A DNA stretch of 64,000 nt from positions 1 to 64,000 of the forward strand of contig JACQBG010000044.1 of assembly GCA_016194585.1 (NCBI GenBank). The letters are read 5' to 3'. Positions 40,796 through 50,186 of the stretch are shown here, one piece after another. The notes below the pieces were generated by a model that saw only the letters and a program-made list of their open reading frames with translations, searched no databases and had not been told where the DNA came from. Every line of letters begins with the position of its first letter. Positions within the stretch are counted from its first letter, which is position 1. A program made the translations under genes and the position numbers. Origin of the DNA: Gemmatimonadota bacterium. Its GTDB lineage: Bacteria > Gemmatimonadota > Gemmatimonadetes > Gemmatimonadales > Gemmatimonadaceae.

Positions 40796-42033
40796 TGGCG
40801 AAGGGGAAGCCGGGGGATCGCGCGCGCGGTGGGTTCAAGGCGTCGCGCCATGGCACGGGCCAGCGCGCGAGCGCGGCGGGTCCGAAGAGCGCGCAGAAGA
40901 AGGCCGCCGAGGCGCGCGAGGCGGCGGGGAAGAAGCACGTCGCGGGCGAGACGAGCCGCTACCTGCGCGGCGCGAAGATCTCGCCGCGCAAGATCGACGG
41001 CACCGAGACGGTCGTGCAGCTCGTCGAGGGGACGTTCCAGGCCTACAACTCGGGGCGGCTGCGCGAGGCGTGCCAGCTCTACACGGAGCTGATGCTCGCG
41101 AAGGACGTGACGGTGGGGCTCACGCTCACCGGCGCGCTGACGCCGGCGGGACTCGGGATGAGCTGCCTGATCCCGCTCATCGAGGCCGGGTTCGTCGACT
41201 GGATCATCTCGACGGGCGCGAACCTGTACCACGACACGCACTTCGGGCTCGGGCTCTCGATGCACCGCGGCAACACGGCGGCGAGCGACGTCTCGCTGCG
41301 CGAGGAAGGGGTCGTGCGCATCTACGACATCTTCTTCGACTACGACGTGCTGCTCAGCACCGACGCGTTCTTCCGCAAGATCATCCGCGCGCCGGAGTTC
41401 CAGAAGCCGATGAGCAGCGCGGAATTCCACTGGCTGTGCGGCAAGTACGTGGCCGAGCGCGAACGGGTGCTGGGGATCAAGAACAAGTCGCTGCTGAGCG
41501 CGGCCTACCGGTGCGGCGTGCCGGTGTACACGAGCAGCCCCGGCGACTCGAGCATCGGGATGAACGTCGCCGCGCTGCAGCTCGAGGGGTACGCCTGCAC
41601 GATCGACCCCAACCAGGACGTGAACGAGACGGCGAGCATCGTGCTCGGCGCCAAGCGCGGGGGCGGGAAGAGCGCGATCGTGATCATGGGCGGGGGCAGC
41701 CCCAAGAACTTCGCGCTGCAGACCGAGCCGCAGATCCAGGAAGTGCTCGGCATCGACGAGAAGGGGCACGACTACTTCCTGCAGGTCACGGACGCGCGTC
41801 CCGACACGGGCGGGTTGAGCGGCGCGACGCCGGCGGAAGCGGTGAGTTGGGGGAAGATCGACCCTGACCGGCTGCCTGACGCGGTGGTGTGCTACCTCGA
41901 CTCGACGATCGCGCTGCCGCTCATCACGTCGTATGCGTTGGCGAAGCGGAAGCCGCGGAAGCTGCGGCGGCTGTACGACAAGCGAGAAGCGAACATGGAC
42001 GTGCTCAGGGCGGAGTTCGCGAAGAGCCGGTGA
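40795..42033 (+). CDS. Deoxyhypusine synthase-like enzyme
   Basis: NAD-dependent transferase of the deoxyhypusine synthase family, 412 residues. The core runs from about residue 65: [46 protein letters not shown] and the lysine region [16 protein letters not shown], which matches the position of the active-site lysine that carries the butylamine group. Bacteria lack eIF5A, so the acceptor is probably a polyamine (homospermidine-type reaction) or an unknown protein. Residues 1-60 are Lys/Arg/Gly-rich and probably disordered. It is coupled to the LOG-family gene (TAATG). A snap-back element follows. Confidence 0.87.
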   Translation: MAKGKPGDRARGGFKASRHGTGQRASAAGPKSAQKKAAEAREAAGKKHVAGETSRYLRGAKISPRKIDGTETVVQLVEGTFQAYNSGRLREACQLYTELMLAKDVTVGLTLTGALTPAGLGMSCLIPLIEAGFVDWIISTGANLYHDTHFGLGLSMHRGNTAASDVSLREEGVVRIYDIFFDYDVLLSTDAFFRKIIRAPEFQKPMSSAEFHWLCGKYVAERERVLGIKNKSLLSAAYRCGVPVYTSSPGDSSIGMNVAALQLEGYACTIDPNQDVNETASIVLGAKRGGGKSAIVIMGGGSPKNFALQTEPQIQEVLGIDEKGHDYFLQVTDARPDTGGLSGATPAEAVSWGKIDPDRLPDAVVCYLDSTIALPLITSYALAKRKPRKLRRLYDKREANMDVLRAEFAKSR

Positions 42034-42043
42034 GTGGGAGGGA

Positions 42044-42189
42044 AGGTCCACCGCAGAGGACGCGGAGGACGCAGAGGACTACGAACGACCGGGGGAACTG
42101 CGTGCGGTGCCGGAGGTTACGGCCCGACCTGCAGTTCCCCCGTTTCAGTTGCAGTCCTCCGCGTCCTCTGCGTCCTCCGCGGTAGACCT
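42044..42189. repeat. Snap-back element with GCAGAGGAC nonamer arms
   Basis: Outer arms of 37 bp at 42044-42080 and 42153-42189 match at 33 positions. Each arm holds three consecutive nonamers of the form GC(A/G)GAGGAC. The inner stem pairs GGGGGAACTGC (42091-42101) with GCAGTTCCCCC (42131-42141) perfectly, with a 29-base loop. It fills the gap between convergent genes ending at 42033 and 42200. Confidence 0.92.
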
Positions 42190-42199
42190 GCTCTTCGTC

Positions 42200-43021
42200 C
42201 TATCCCGCGCGCGGATGCCAGATCGTCGCACCATGCGTCCGCCGCACGCTCGCGACGAAGTTCCGCCGCGCGTAGTCGCCGCGCGTGATGAACGCCATCC
42301 ACCGGTCCTCGCCGCCGAACACGCGCCGCACGATCGCGCCGTCGTCGAGCCCCTCGTCGATGCGCGCGTCGATGGCGGCGATGGTCTCCTCCATCCAGTC
42401 GGCCTTGGCGGTGAGCTGCGCGACCGGGTTCGGCACGAGCCCGCGGTGCGCGCAGAACAGCCGTTGCGGACCGAGCGCGGCCACCGCGCGGATGGACGCG
42501 ACCTGGGCGCGCACGTCCTCGCGCTCGCCGGGATGCGACACCTTCACTTTGACGCCGAGGTAGAGGTCGGCGCCGAAGACGGTGCCCGTGGACGCGTCCC
42601 ACACGACGTGGTGGTCGTGCGCATGCCCCGGGGCGTGGATGACCTCGAGATCGGGGAGCGGGTAGGGGCGCGGCGTGCCCAGGTAGGCGGGCTGCGCACC
42701 CCAGCACCAGCGCCGGTACCATCCGATGGGCGCCGGCTGGCGCACGTGCGCGAGCGTCTCGGGGGCGATCCACACCGGGTAGCCGCGTCGTGCCACGACG
42801 TCGACGTTGCCGGCGTGGTCCTCGTGATGGTGCGTGACGATCACGCCGTCGACGCGGTGGGTCCGCAGCACGGCGAAAAGCTGCCGGCGGGCGTCGTGGA
42901 AGCCCGTGTCGACGAGGGTGCCGCGCACGAGGTACGTACTCACGTCGAACCCCATCGATCGGCTGGTGCGGGTCTCGAACGTGAAGCGGAGGACGTCGCC
43001 GTGCCGCTCGCTCCGGGGCAT
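42200..43021 (-). CDS. Metallo-beta-lactamase-fold hydrolase
   Basis: 273-residue MBL-fold hydrolase. The metal motif HxHxDH is present as THHHEDHAGN, with further ligands in APGHAHDHHVVW and FGADLY and in FCAHRGLV. It resembles glyoxalase II-like and ComA-type soluble MBL proteins; substrate unknown. An insert around residues 95-120 (APIGWYRRWCWGAQPAYLG) may form the substrate lid. The start ATG 43021 is preceded by TAGCCT at six bases and no ribosome site. It is divergent from greA. Confidence 0.87.
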   Translation of the reverse strand: MPRSERHGDVLRFTFETRTSRSMGFDVSTYLVRGTLVDTGFHDARRQLFAVLRTHRVDGVIVTHHHEDHAGNVDVVARRGYPVWIAPETLAHVRQPAPIGWYRRWCWGAQPAYLGTPRPYPLPDLEVIHAPGHAHDHHVVWDASTGTVFGADLYLGVKVKVSHPGEREDVRAQVASIRAVAALGPQRLFCAHRGLVPNPVAQLTAKADWMEETIAAIDARIDEGLDDGAIVRRVFGGEDRWMAFITRGDYARRNFVASVRRTHGATIWHPRAG

Positions 43022-43027
43022 GCCGGA

Positions 43028-43033
43028 AGGCTA
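43028..43033 (-). promoter_or_regulatory. -10-like TAGCCT, six bases before ATG
   Basis: Minus-strand TAGCCT-N6-ATG for the MBL gene, again the TANNNT pattern without a ribosome site. Confidence 0.35.
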
Positions 43034-43093
43034 CAGCGGCGAGGCGGCGGATTGCAGGTGGCACCCGGCGCGCATATCGTTAGAGGAGAAGTC

Positions 43094-43134
43094 GGCGCCC
43101 GGCCGCGCAGCTCGAGGTCGGGCGCTGGCCTTTT
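43094..43134 (+). promoter_or_regulatory. Candidate attenuator in the greA leader
   Basis: GGCCGCGC (43101-43108) can pair with GCGCTGGCC (43122-43130, one bulge), followed at once by TTTTATTG: a terminator shape 30 bases before greA. An alternative stem pairs GGCGCCCGGC (43094-43103) with GTCGGGCGCT (43117-43126) using two G-U pairs. The two stems share bases and exclude each other. Confidence 0.5.
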
Positions 43135-43163
43135 ATTGTCTCCCCCTCTGGTAGCGGTATCCC

Positions 43164-43649
43164 ATGATCGAAGCCCTCAAGGCCAAGCTCGGTGAAGAAG
43201 TCGCGAAACTCAGCTACGAGTTGAACGTCACCCTCCCCAGCGAGATCCGCCGGGCGGTCGAGATGGGTGACCTGCGCGAGAACTCGGAGTACAAGGCGGC
43301 GCTCGAGCGGCAGCGGCTGGTGCAGGCGCGGCTGGGGCAGCTCACGATGCGGCTGAGCAAGCTCTCGCAGATCGACATCACCCAGATCCCGCGCGACAAG
43401 GTGGGGCTCGGTACGAAGGTCGTCGTCGAGGACCAGGACACGAAGGACCGCGAGACGTACCACCTCGTGTTCGGCGACTCGGTGGAGTTCGAGGATGGAC
43501 ACGTGACGATGAGCTCGCCGATCGGCCGCGCCCTGCTCAACAAGGGGAAGGGCGACCTCGTGCTGCTCAAGCTGCCGGCGCGCACGCGCAAGCTGCTCGT
43601 CGTGGAGCTCGTGACCATCCACGAGGCGACGGTCGCCGACCTGGACTAG
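43164..43649 (+). CDS. greA: Transcription elongation factor GreA
   Basis: Rescues backtracked RNA polymerase by stimulating transcript cleavage. The 161-residue protein has the N-terminal coiled coil with the catalytic acidic tip (MGDLRENSEYKAALERQ) and the C-terminal FKBP-like domain (GLGTKVVVEDQDTKDRETYHLV, then SSPIGRALLNKGKGDLV). Length and motifs are normal. ATG 43164 is the family start. A hairpin with a T-run lies in the leader, as an attenuator would. A heptamer-type repeat follows its stop. Confidence 0.96.
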   Translation: MIEALKAKLGEEVAKLSYELNVTLPSEIRRAVEMGDLRENSEYKAALERQRLVQARLGQLTMRLSKLSQIDITQIPRDKVGLGTKVVVEDQDTKDRETYHLVFGDSVEFEDGHVTMSSPIGRALLNKGKGDLVLLKLPARTRKLLVVELVTIHEATVADLD

Positions 43650-43667
43650 GGTACGACGCCTGCGGTG

Positions 43668-43704
43668 TATGGTGAACGGTTGACGCTGAACGGTGAACGA
43701 TTCA
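43668..43704. repeat. CGGTGAA-type repeat between greA and glpD
   Basis: The string GGTGAACGGTTGACGCTG followed by AACGGTGAACGATTC repeats the heptamer family of 16.9, 23.8 and 26.1 kb. It fills most of the 68 bp gap between convergent stops at 43649 and 43718. Confidence 0.7.
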
Positions 43705-43717
43705 GCCGCCGCACCCG

Positions 43718-45160
43718 CTACGGTTCGATCGTGAACAGCCGCGCGATCTCGGCGCGATAGTCGTCGAGCGCCTTCGCGCGCGCCGCGTCGTCCCAGCCGT
43801 GCGCGTCGCCGAGCTCCCGCGCCACGCCCTCCGCCTGCGACAGACCGTGGTCGCGCGTGTTGAACGCGACCTTCGTGCGGCGCACGAGCACGTCGGCCAC
43901 GGTGCAGGCGAACTCGCGCGCCGGCAGCGGGAGCCGCTCGTGCGCCGTGCGCGCCGGCGTCGCGCGCCGCCCTAGATGCCGCTCGACCGTGTCGACGACT
44001 TCCTCGGCCATCGCGCGGTACGTCGTGAGCTTGCCCCCGGTGATGGCGACGACCCCCTGCTTCCCCACCGTGATCGCGTGCTCGCGGCTCGCCGACCCCG
44101 CATTCGCGGCGTGCGACGCGACGAGCGGGCGGATGCCGGCCCACGCGGTGATGACGTCGTCGAGCGTGAGCATGGCGGCGGGCCAGAAGGCGTTGGCGCC
44201 GTCGACGAGGTACTGCACGTCGGCTCTCGAGGGACGCACCTCGTGCGGATCGGCGTGCGTCTCCGTCTCGGTGGTGCCGATGATCGTCACGTCGCCCTGC
44301 GGGAGCGTGAACATGACGCGGCCGTCGGCGGGGTCGAGCATCGTCACGGCGTTCCGGTTGCCGATGCGGTCGGCGGGGACGGTGATGTGCACGCCTTTCG
44401 AACCGCGCAGCGCCGGCGGGGCCGTGGGATCCTCCATGTGGGCGATCGTGTCGGTCCACGGCCCGCAAGCGTTCACGACGACGCGGGCGCGCACGTCGAA
44501 CGTCGCGCCGGAGCGCCGGTCGCGCACAGTCGCGCCGCAGGCCCGGCCAGCCTCGGTTCGCAGTGCCGTCGCCTCGACGTAGTTGAGCGCCGCGGCGCCC
44601 GCGTCGACGGCGCTGATGACGTTGGCGAGGGTGAGGCGCGCGTCGTCGGTCGCGGCGTCGAAGTAGAGCGCGCCGCCGGTGAGCTGCTCGTGACGCAATC
44701 GCGGTTCCTCGGCGAGCACGCCGGCCACGGAGAGCGCGCGATGCGGATGCGCGTTGCGGAAGATCGAGAGCAGGTCGTAGAGCCAGAGCCCGGCGACGAT
44801 CTTCCATCGGGGCAGCCGCGCCCCCCGGTACACCGGCCAGGTGAACTGGAGCGGATGCACGAGCTCGGGGGCGATGTGCAGCAGCGTGCGGCGCTCGCGG
44901 CTCGCCTCGAATACGAGGTGCAGGTAGCCGTGCTCGAGATAGCGCACGCCGCCGTGGACGAGGCGGGACGACCGGCTCGACGTGCCGCTCGCGAAATCGT
45001 CGCGCTCGACGAGGGCCGTGCGCAGGCCGCGGAGCGCGGCGTCGCGGGCGACTCCCGCACCGGTGATCCCCCCGCCGATGACGAGGACGTCGAACCGCTC
45101 GGCGGCGAGCCGGGCGCTGAGGGCGGCGCGGGCGAACAGTCGGGAGCGAATGGGAGGCAC
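43718..45160 (-). CDS. glpD: Glycerol-3-phosphate dehydrogenase
   Basis: FAD-dependent membrane-associated enzyme oxidising glycerol-3-phosphate to dihydroxyacetone phosphate and feeding the quinone pool. The 480-residue protein has the FAD motif VLVIGGGITGAGVARDAALRG, split here by position 23-43, SRSSRLVHGGVRYLE, the KGVHITVP strand and the C-terminal GKLTTYR. It is somewhat shorter than E. coli GlpD, lacking part of the C-terminal cap. The start is GTG 45160. No glycerol kinase or facilitator gene is adjacent. It is divergent from a lipoprotein gene. Confidence 0.92.
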   Translation of the reverse strand: MPPIRSRLFARAALSARLAAERFDVLVIGGGITGAGVARDAALRGLRTALVERDDFASGTSSRSSRLVHGGVRYLEHGYLHLVFEASRERRTLLHIAPELVHPLQFTWPVYRGARLPRWKIVAGLWLYDLLSIFRNAHPHRALSVAGVLAEEPRLRHEQLTGGALYFDAATDDARLTLANVISAVDAGAAALNYVEATALRTEAGRACGATVRDRRSGATFDVRARVVVNACGPWTDTIAHMEDPTAPPALRGSKGVHITVPADRIGNRNAVTMLDPADGRVMFTLPQGDVTIIGTTETETHADPHEVRPSRADVQYLVDGANAFWPAAMLTLDDVITAWAGIRPLVASHAANAGSASREHAITVGKQGVVAITGGKLTTYRAMAEEVVDTVERHLGRRATPARTAHERLPLPAREFACTVADVLVRRTKVAFNTRDHGLSQAEGVARELGDAHGWDDAARAKALDDYRAEIARLFTIEP

Positions 45161-45371
45161 GGAAGGGGAAGGCGGGGCCGAAGTGAGACTATCGTCAGGA
45201 CCCGGCGCCGGGAAGGCGGCGTCGGATCGCGCCCCGCGGTCGGGGCGGCGGTGGTGGTCGCCCGCGGCGCCGGATGTTACTGTATGTGCCGACAGCGGCG
45301 GCGCTCACCGGGAAGCTCCCCGTCGAACGCCGTATCACGAGGACCCAACAACGATTCGATGGAGGATCGTG

Positions 45372-46688
45372 ATGCACCGAAAGACCCCCGCTTTCGCCCT
45401 CCTCACGGTGGCCATGTTGACGGCGGCCTGCGGCCCGAAGTACGTGAGCCTCTCCGTCGAGCCGTCAACCGCATTCCTCTACAAGATGAACGCGGCGGGG
45501 GACACCACGCGCCTCACGACCTCGACCATCGATCTGCCCGACGGCGGCGTGCAGCGCATCGTCGCGTGGGCACCCGGCTACAAGCCCGTCGTCCGTGACG
45601 TCACGGCGGTGGATGCTGCGGCGCAGAAACCCGTGGTGATCAAGCTGAAGGATCGTCTGGTGCAGGTGCGCATCACGCCGCCCGACGCCGATGTGACGCT
45701 CGACGGTCAGCGCATCTCGGCGCGCACGACGCAGCTCGTCGAGGTGAAGGAAGGGCAGGTGCGGCAGCTCGAAGCGAAGAAGGTCGGCTACAAGGCGATC
45801 TCGCGCACATACGCGAACCGCGAAGGGCAGCCGACCACGCCCGAGGTCGATGACGTCTCGCTGGTGCAGCGCGTGGTGGGCGTCAGCGCCATGCCGGGTG
45901 GCACCCAGATCGATATCAATGGCGCCAAGTACGGCGAGGATTTCGCCGAAGTGGCGATCCCCGCGAACGGGTGCACGACGGTGAAGGCCTCACGGCCGGG
46001 GTACCTGCCGATCGAGAAGCAGTATTGCATGCGCGACGGCGTCCAGCCACCGCCGCTCCAGGACCGGATCACGCTGTCGGACCGCGCGTTCGAGGTTCGT
46101 CCCGACCCGGAGACGGCCGAGGTGCTCGTCGGCGGACGGCGCGTGGGGGTCGGTCCGCAGCGGATCGTGGTGCGCGAGGGGCAGTGCGTGGTGGTCGAGG
46201 CGCGGGCGAATTCCTTCATGCCTTGGGTGAAGGAATACTGCCTCCAGGACAACGGCTCGCCGCTGCCGATCGACACCGACATCGCGAAGCTCGTCGCCGA
46301 CGGCTCGTGGTCGATGTCGACCGAGAGCGACCAGGCGAACGTGAACTTCGCCGTGACGCCCAACGAGAAGCGCACCGAAGCGGAGTCGTGGAAGCTCATC
46401 GGCCAGATGATCACGAACTACTTCGACGTACTCGAACTGAGTGACAAGGAGACGGGTTACATCCGCACGGGGTGGAACGTGACGTCAGTGCCGTCGTGCT
46501 GCATCATCCGCACCCGGATCATCGTGAAGCAGGCGAACACGTCGCCGCTGCGGTACACGGTCAAGCTGGTGAGCGAACGGTCGTTCCGGGCGAAGAGCGC
46601 CAAGGACGACGAGTTGTTCGAGTCCTGGTCGCGGGTGTTGCTGCGCTACAAGGACGTCATCAACGAGATGCAGGAGCGCCTCAAATAG
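45372..46688 (+). CDS. PEGA-like repeat lipoprotein
   Basis: 438-residue envelope lipoprotein, signal ending LTAAC with Cys20. Three or four PEGA-like beta modules follow, e.g. VRITPPDADVTLDGQRI, VSAMPGGTQIDINGAKYG and VRPDPETAEVLVGGRRVG, domains thought to bind surface carbohydrate or link to the wall. The last ~120 residues form a different domain (WSMSTESDQANVNFAVTP, then YIRTGWNVTSVPSCCIIRTR) reminiscent of small outer-membrane lipoproteins; its role is unknown. ATG 45372 has GGAGG six bases upstream, which fixes the start against a longer in-frame ORF. Confidence 0.75.
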   Translation: MHRKTPAFALLTVAMLTAACGPKYVSLSVEPSTAFLYKMNAAGDTTRLTTSTIDLPDGGVQRIVAWAPGYKPVVRDVTAVDAAAQKPVVIKLKDRLVQVRITPPDADVTLDGQRISARTTQLVEVKEGQVRQLEAKKVGYKAISRTYANREGQPTTPEVDDVSLVQRVVGVSAMPGGTQIDINGAKYGEDFAEVAIPANGCTTVKASRPGYLPIEKQYCMRDGVQPPPLQDRITLSDRAFEVRPDPETAEVLVGGRRVGVGPQRIVVREGQCVVVEARANSFMPWVKEYCLQDNGSPLPIDTDIAKLVADGSWSMSTESDQANVNFAVTPNEKRTEAESWKLIGQMITNYFDVLELSDKETGYIRTGWNVTSVPSCCIIRTRIIVKQANTSPLRYTVKLVSERSFRAKSAKDDELFESWSRVLLRYKDVINEMQERLK

Positions 46689-46734
46689 CGTTGCCGATGG
46701 CCGGGACGGCGGCACCACCGTAATTTCCCGGTCT

Positions 46735-48030
46735 ATGACCAATCCTGCACGCGGGCGCCGTGTCGCGATCATCGCCGGCGTCCGCACCCCGTTCGCGCGG
46801 GCGGGCACGGCGCTCCGCAGCTTCTCGGCGATCGAGCTGGGGAAGATCGCCGTGAGCGAGCTCGTGCACCGCACCGACGTCGACCCGGCGTCGCTCGACC
46901 TGCTGACGTTCGGCACCGTCATCCCGAACGTCGTGGCGCCGAACATCGCGCGCGAAGTGGCGCTCATGCCGCTGCTCCCGAAGTCGCTCCAGGCGTGGAG
47001 CGTGAGCCGGGCCTGCGCCTCGGCGAACCAGGCCATCACCGACGCGGCCGACCAGATCGTGCTCGGCCACGCCGACATCGCCATCGCCGGAGGCGCGGAG
47101 TCGCTCTCGAACGTGCCGATCCTCCATTCGCGCGGCTTCAGCGACGCGCTCGTCGCGGCGAGCAAGGCGAAGACGCTGGGGCAACGGCTGCAGGCGTTCG
47201 CGAAGGTGCGGGCGAAGGACTTCATCCCGATCACTCCCGCGATCGCCGAGCCGACGACGGGCGAGTCGATGGGGCAGTCGGCCGAGAAGATGGCGAAGCT
47301 CAACGGGGTGTCGCGCGCCGAGCAGGATGCGCTCGCGCTCGCCTCGCACCTCAATGCCGCCAAGGGGACAGCCGACGGGCGGCTCACCGCCGAGATGGCG
47401 CCGGTGTACCTGCCGCCGAAATTCGAACAAGCGTTCACGTCCGACAACGGCGTGCGCACCGACACGTCGCTGGAGCAGCTCGCCGCGCTGAAGCCGGTGT
47501 TCGACAAGCGCTACGGCACGGTGACGGCGGGGAACGCGTCGCCGCTCACCGACGGTGGCGCGGCGGTGCTGCTGATGAGCGAGGAGCGCGCCAAGGCACT
47601 CGGCTACACACCCATCGCGTACATCCGCAGTTACGCGTATGCGGCGCTCGACCCCGGTGAGCAGCTGCTGCAGGCGCCCGTGCTCGCGGCGCCGGTGGCG
47701 CTCAAGCGCGCCGGGCTCACGCTCAAGGACATCGACCTCGTGGAGATGCACGAGGCGTTCGCGGCGCAGGTGTGCTCGAACCTGCGCGGCTTCGAGTCGA
47801 AGTACTGGGCCGAGCGGGCGGGCTTCAGCGAGCCCGTCGGCGCGGTCGATCGGACGAAGCTCAACGTGATGGGGGGCTCGATCTCGATCGGGCATCCGTT
47901 CGGCGCCACGGGGGCGCGCATCACGACGACGCTGGCGAACGAGCTGGCGCGCCGGGGCGGGCAGTTCGGCCTCATGACCGTGTGCGCGGCCGGCGGGATG
48001 GGCTTCTCGATGGTGCTGGAGCGCGCATGA
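46735..48030 (+). CDS. fadI: 3-ketoacyl-CoA thiolase FadI
   Basis: Thiolase subunit of the FadIJ-type beta-oxidation complex, cleaving 3-ketoacyl-CoA. The 431-residue protein has the nucleophile cysteine in SRACASANQA, the GESMGQSAEKMAK loop, the catalytic His in GHPFGATGAR and the second cysteine in CAAGGMG. It is longer than biosynthetic thiolases, as FadI is. The stop overlaps the fadJ start as ATGA. TAATTT lies eight bases before ATG 46735. The operon order thiolase then multifunctional subunit is as in fadI-fadJ. Confidence 0.94.
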   Translation: MTNPARGRRVAIIAGVRTPFARAGTALRSFSAIELGKIAVSELVHRTDVDPASLDLLTFGTVIPNVVAPNIAREVALMPLLPKSLQAWSVSRACASANQAITDAADQIVLGHADIAIAGGAESLSNVPILHSRGFSDALVAASKAKTLGQRLQAFAKVRAKDFIPITPAIAEPTTGESMGQSAEKMAKLNGVSRAEQDALALASHLNAAKGTADGRLTAEMAPVYLPPKFEQAFTSDNGVRTDTSLEQLAALKPVFDKRYGTVTAGNASPLTDGGAAVLLMSEERAKALGYTPIAYIRSYAYAALDPGEQLLQAPVLAAPVALKRAGLTLKDIDLVEMHEAFAAQVCSNLRGFESKYWAERAGFSEPVGAVDRTKLNVMGGSISIGHPFGATGARITTTLANELARRGGQFGLMTVCAAGGMGFSMVLERA

Positions 48031-50186
48031 GCCAGGCCCTGACCCTCGCGGTGGACGGCGGCATCGCCGTCATCACCTTCGACCTGCCCAACGAGCCGGT
48101 CAACAAGTTCTCGGCGGCGGTGATCGCCGAGTTCGACGCGATCCTGACGCGCATCGACACGGACGCGAGCATCAAGGCCGCCGTCTTGATCAGCGGGAAG
48201 CCGGATAATTTCATCGCAGGCGCCGATATCGACGCGTTCCTCGAGTTCAAGTCGGCGAAGGACGCCGAGCTGGCGAGCGCGGCCGGGCACAAGGCGATGG
48301 AGCGCATCGAGCGGTCGCGCGCGCCGATCGTCGCGGCGATCAACGGGGCGTGCCTGGGGGGCGGACTCGAGGCGTCGCTGGCGTGCGCCTATCGCATCGC
48401 GAGCGACAATCCCAAGACGGTGCTCGGCCTGCCCGAGACGCAGCTCGGGCTCATCCCCGGCGCGGGGGGCACGCAGCGGCTGCCGCGCGTGGTGGGGCTG
48501 CAGGCCGCGCTCGACATGATCCTCACGGCCAAGAACGTGCGCGCCAGGAAGGCGCTGCAGATCGGGCTCGTCGACGAGCTGGTGCATCCGTCGATCCTCC
48601 GCGAGGTCGCCGTGCAGCGGGCGCGGGAGATCGCGAGCGGGTCGCGTCGGCACGAGGAGAAGAAGCACGGCGCCAAGGAGGTCGTGCTCGAAGACAACCC
48701 GATCGGGCGCGCCGTGGTGTTCCGTCAGGCGCGCGAGATGACGCTCAAGAAGACGCGCGGGAACTATCCGGCGCTGCTGGCCGCGCTCGACGCGGTCGCC
48801 GCCGGCTATCATGGCACGCGCGAGCAGGGATTCGCCGAGGAAGCGCGGCTGTTCGGCGAGATGTCGGCGACGGCGGTGTCGAACCAGCTGATCTTCCTGT
48901 TCTACGCGACGACGGCGCTCAAGAAGGACTCCGGCATCGCCGACGCCTCGGTGAAGCCGCTGCCAGTGAAGCAGATCGGCGTGCTCGGCACCGGATTCAT
49001 GGGTGCGGGGATCGCGGCCGTGTCGGTGATGCAGAACGTGCCGGTGCGGTTCAAGGACACGAAGCACGAGCAGGTGGGACGCGGCCTCGCCGCGGTACGC
49101 GACGTGCTCAAGGACCGTCTCGTGAAGCGGCAGATCACGAAGCAGCAGTTCGACGACCAGTTCTCGCTCGTCTCGGGCACGGTGGAGTACACGGGGTTCG
49201 GCTCGGTGCCGCTCGTGATCGAGGCGGTGTTCGAGGACCTCGCGGTGAAGCACCAGGTGCTGGCCGAGCTCGAGCCGAAGCTGCCGGCGCACGCGATCTT
49301 CGCGTCGAACACGAGCACGATCCCCATCGCGAAGATCGCCGCGGGGTCGAAGCGGCCCGAGCGCGTGGTGGGGATGCACTTCTTCTCCCCGGTGCACAAG
49401 ATGCCGCTGCTCGAGGTGATCGTGACGCCGCAGACGGCGCCCGAGGTCACCGCGACGGTGGTCGCGTTCGGCCGCAAGCTGGGGAAGACGGTGATCGTGG
49501 TGAACGACGCGCCGGGGTTCTTCGCGAACCGCATCCTCGCGCCGTACATCAACGAGGCGGGACGGATGCTCGACGAAGGGGTGCCGGTCGACGTGATCGA
49601 CCGCGCCCTGCTCGCGTTCGGGTTCCCCGTGGGCCCGGTGACGCTGCTCGACGAGGTGGGGCTCGACGTCGCGGGGAAGTCGGGGGCCGTGATGTCGGCG
49701 GCGTTCGGCGACCGCGTGAAGCCGAGCGCGGCGCTGGGCAAGCTCATCGCGTCGGGGCGGCTCGGCCGCAAGGGGAAGAAGGGGTTCTATCTCTACGACG
49801 AGCGCGGCAAGAAGGGAGGCGTCGACGAGTCGGTGTACGCGATCATCGGCGCGCCGCAGCGGCAGGCGTCGTCGCCGGCGCTCGTGCAGGAGATCCAGGA
49901 GCGGTGCGCGCTGGCGATGGTGAACGAGGCCGTGCGCTGCCTCGACGAGGGGATCGTGCGGCAGCCGCGCGACGGCGACATCGGCGCCGTGTTCGGCATC
50001 GGGTTCCCGCCGTTCCGCGGCGGTCCGTTCCGCTACGCCGACACGCTCGGCGCGGCCGAGCTGGTGAAGCGCCTCCAGGCGCTGGACGTGCAGTACCCGG
50101 GACGCTTCGTCCCGAGCGCGCGGCTCGTGACGATGGCGTCCGACGGCACGCGATTCTATCCGGCAACCGGGAAGCCCGTCGGCTGA
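48027..50186 (+). CDS. fadJ: Beta-oxidation multifunctional enzyme FadJ
   Basis: 719-residue fusion of enoyl-CoA hydratase (residues ~1-190, with catalytic Glu in GLPETQLGLIPGAGG and the oxyanion IAGADI) and L-3-hydroxyacyl-CoA dehydrogenase (NAD loop GVLGTGFMGAGIA from residue 318, HFFSPVHKMPL, NDAPGFFANRIL). A closing helical domain (FPPFRGGPFRYADTLG) completes the trifunctional alpha subunit. It forms a complex with FadI. ATG 48027 overlaps the fadI stop. A strong terminator begins before its own stop codon. Confidence 0.95.
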   Translation: MSQALTLAVDGGIAVITFDLPNEPVNKFSAAVIAEFDAILTRIDTDASIKAAVLISGKPDNFIAGADIDAFLEFKSAKDAELASAAGHKAMERIERSRAPIVAAINGACLGGGLEASLACAYRIASDNPKTVLGLPETQLGLIPGAGGTQRLPRVVGLQAALDMILTAKNVRARKALQIGLVDELVHPSILREVAVQRAREIASGSRRHEEKKHGAKEVVLEDNPIGRAVVFRQAREMTLKKTRGNYPALLAALDAVAAGYHGTREQGFAEEARLFGEMSATAVSNQLIFLFYATTALKKDSGIADASVKPLPVKQIGVLGTGFMGAGIAAVSVMQNVPVRFKDTKHEQVGRGLAAVRDVLKDRLVKRQITKQQFDDQFSLVSGTVEYTGFGSVPLVIEAVFEDLAVKHQVLAELEPKLPAHAIFASNTSTIPIAKIAAGSKRPERVVGMHFFSPVHKMPLLEVIVTPQTAPEVTATVVAFGRKLGKTVIVVNDAPGFFANRILAPYINEAGRMLDEGVPVDVIDRALLAFGFPVGPVTLLDEVGLDVAGKSGAVMSAAFGDRVKPSAALGKLIASGRLGRKGKKGFYLYDERGKKGGVDESVYAIIGAPQRQASSPALVQEIQERCALAMVNEAVRCLDEGIVRQPRDGDIGAVFGIGFPPFRGGPFRYADTLGAAELVKRLQALDVQYPGRFVPSARLVTMASDGTRFYPATGKPVG

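Noticed and set aside
44982-45371. N-terminal extension of the PEGA-like lipoprotein
   Set aside because: ATG 45372 has GGAGG at the right distance and is followed by a lipoprotein signal; the extension is antisense to glpD.
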